Shown here in pieces: positions 5,397-5,658 of a stretch of DNA of 5,658 nt (the first letter of the stretch is position 1; every line of letters begins with the position of its first letter). The stretch covers positions 1-5,658 of the forward strand of contig PLBX01000182.1 in assembly GCA_003135495.1 (NCBI GenBank). The letters run 5' to 3'. The DNA is from Acidobacteriaceae bacterium. Its GTDB lineage: Bacteria > Acidobacteriota > Terriglobia > Terriglobales > Acidobacteriaceae. Below the pieces are notes generated by a model, which searched no databases, was not told where the DNA came from, and saw nothing but the letters and a program-made list of their open reading frames with translations. A program made the translations under genes and the position numbers.

Positions 5397-5658
5397 TCAC
5401 GGCATTAGCTCGCGATACATTTGGTGGAAGGCGTAGAGACCCTTCTCTTGTTTCACGCTGTAGCGGCCGCTTTGGTAGCTGGAGGAGTGAAGATTTTTTT
5501 GGACGGTCTCGCAGATGGCGACATCTTCGATCTGGATTTCGTCGCTAAAGGCCATGGCTTTGCGAGCTGCATCGCTCCCCAGTTGGCTTTCTGGGAGATA
5601 CCACTCAAAAATTGCGAGGGTGCGTTCGGGCGAGAGCGGCAGGATGATGTTCAACGAG
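5397..5658 (-). CDS. Rieske-type aromatic ring-hydroxylating oxygenase alpha subunit, C-terminal fragment (5' end beyond window)
   Basis: Last 86 codons of a larger gene that enters from the right edge and stops at TGA (5399-5397). The visible part is the C-terminal catalytic domain of Rieske non-heme iron oxygenases: ILPLSPERTLAIFEWYLPE, then the stretch SDEIQIEDVAICETVQKNL, then SYQSGRYSVKQEKGLYAFH. The block EDxxICExVQ-NL followed by Y-x2-GRYS and FH is a strong signature for this domain. The Glu-Asp pair probably includes the iron-ligand carboxylate (inference by family position). The wording of these motifs resembles the group that includes choline, carnitine and glycine-betaine monooxygenases, but substrate cannot be assigned from a tail. 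The Rieske [2Fe-2S] domain and the histidine ligands lie outside the window. The frame is open through the edge with no credible start; the first possible initiator, TTG 5654, is internal. Confidence 0.87.
   Translation of the reverse strand, partial: SLNIILPLSPERTLAIFEWYLPESQLGSDAARKAMAFSDEIQIEDVAICETVQKNLHSSSYQSGRYSVKQEKGLYAFHQMYRELMP

Overview
The window looks like a chromosomal segment of a soil-type bacterium, most probably an Acidobacteriota member. That placement is inference: it rests on recalled family resemblance for the two-helix SpoIIE/RsbU-type phosphatase, the large GT-C/TPR protein and the Rieske oxygenase tail, plus moderately GC-rich coding DNA. No rRNA or other taxonomic marker is present.

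Layout. Positions 1-871 (minus strand) hold an arsenic-resistance pair. arsR (515-871, GTG start) is followed by arsM (503 down to the window edge, truncated at its C-terminus). The arsR promoter is unusually clear: TTGACT, 17 nt, TATTAT. A perfect 10+10 bp inverted repeat overlaps its spacer and -10 box and ends inside the GTG start codon, so it is a strong candidate for the ArsR operator. The promoter geometry predicts an almost leaderless arsR mRNA. The arsR stop codon lies in the Shine-Dalgarno sequence of arsM, so the two are probably one autoregulated, translationally coupled unit. In outline, arsenite would release ArsR, and ArsM would then methylate the arsenite.

Divergently, 982-1983 (+) encodes a radical SAM protein of the SplB-like COG1533 group. 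It is followed after 42 nt by 2026-3192 (+), a membrane-anchored PP2C/SpoIIE-type serine/threonine phosphatase with two transmembrane helices and a complete catalytic domain. A perfect TATAAT lies just before the phosphatase start.

From the right, on the minus strand, come the last 86 codons of a Rieske-type ring-hydroxylating oxygenase alpha subunit (5397 to the window edge), a 255-nt intergenic stretch, and a 632-residue polytopic membrane protein (3243-5141). The latter has a GT-C glycosyltransferase-like fold and C-terminal TPR repeats, like TMTC-type protein O-mannosyltransferases. It converges on the phosphatase with a 50-bp gap. Apart from arsR-arsM the genes do not form an obvious single pathway, and no mobile element, tRNA, rRNA or CRISPR is seen.

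I found no clearly new multi-gene system. The most distinctive signals are the arsR promoter/operator/start-codon overlap with predicted near-leaderless transcription, a second -10 box at almost the same distance from the phosphatase start, an in-frame 18-bp tandem duplication in the GT-C gene, and an AT-rich palindrome inside the phosphatase gene.
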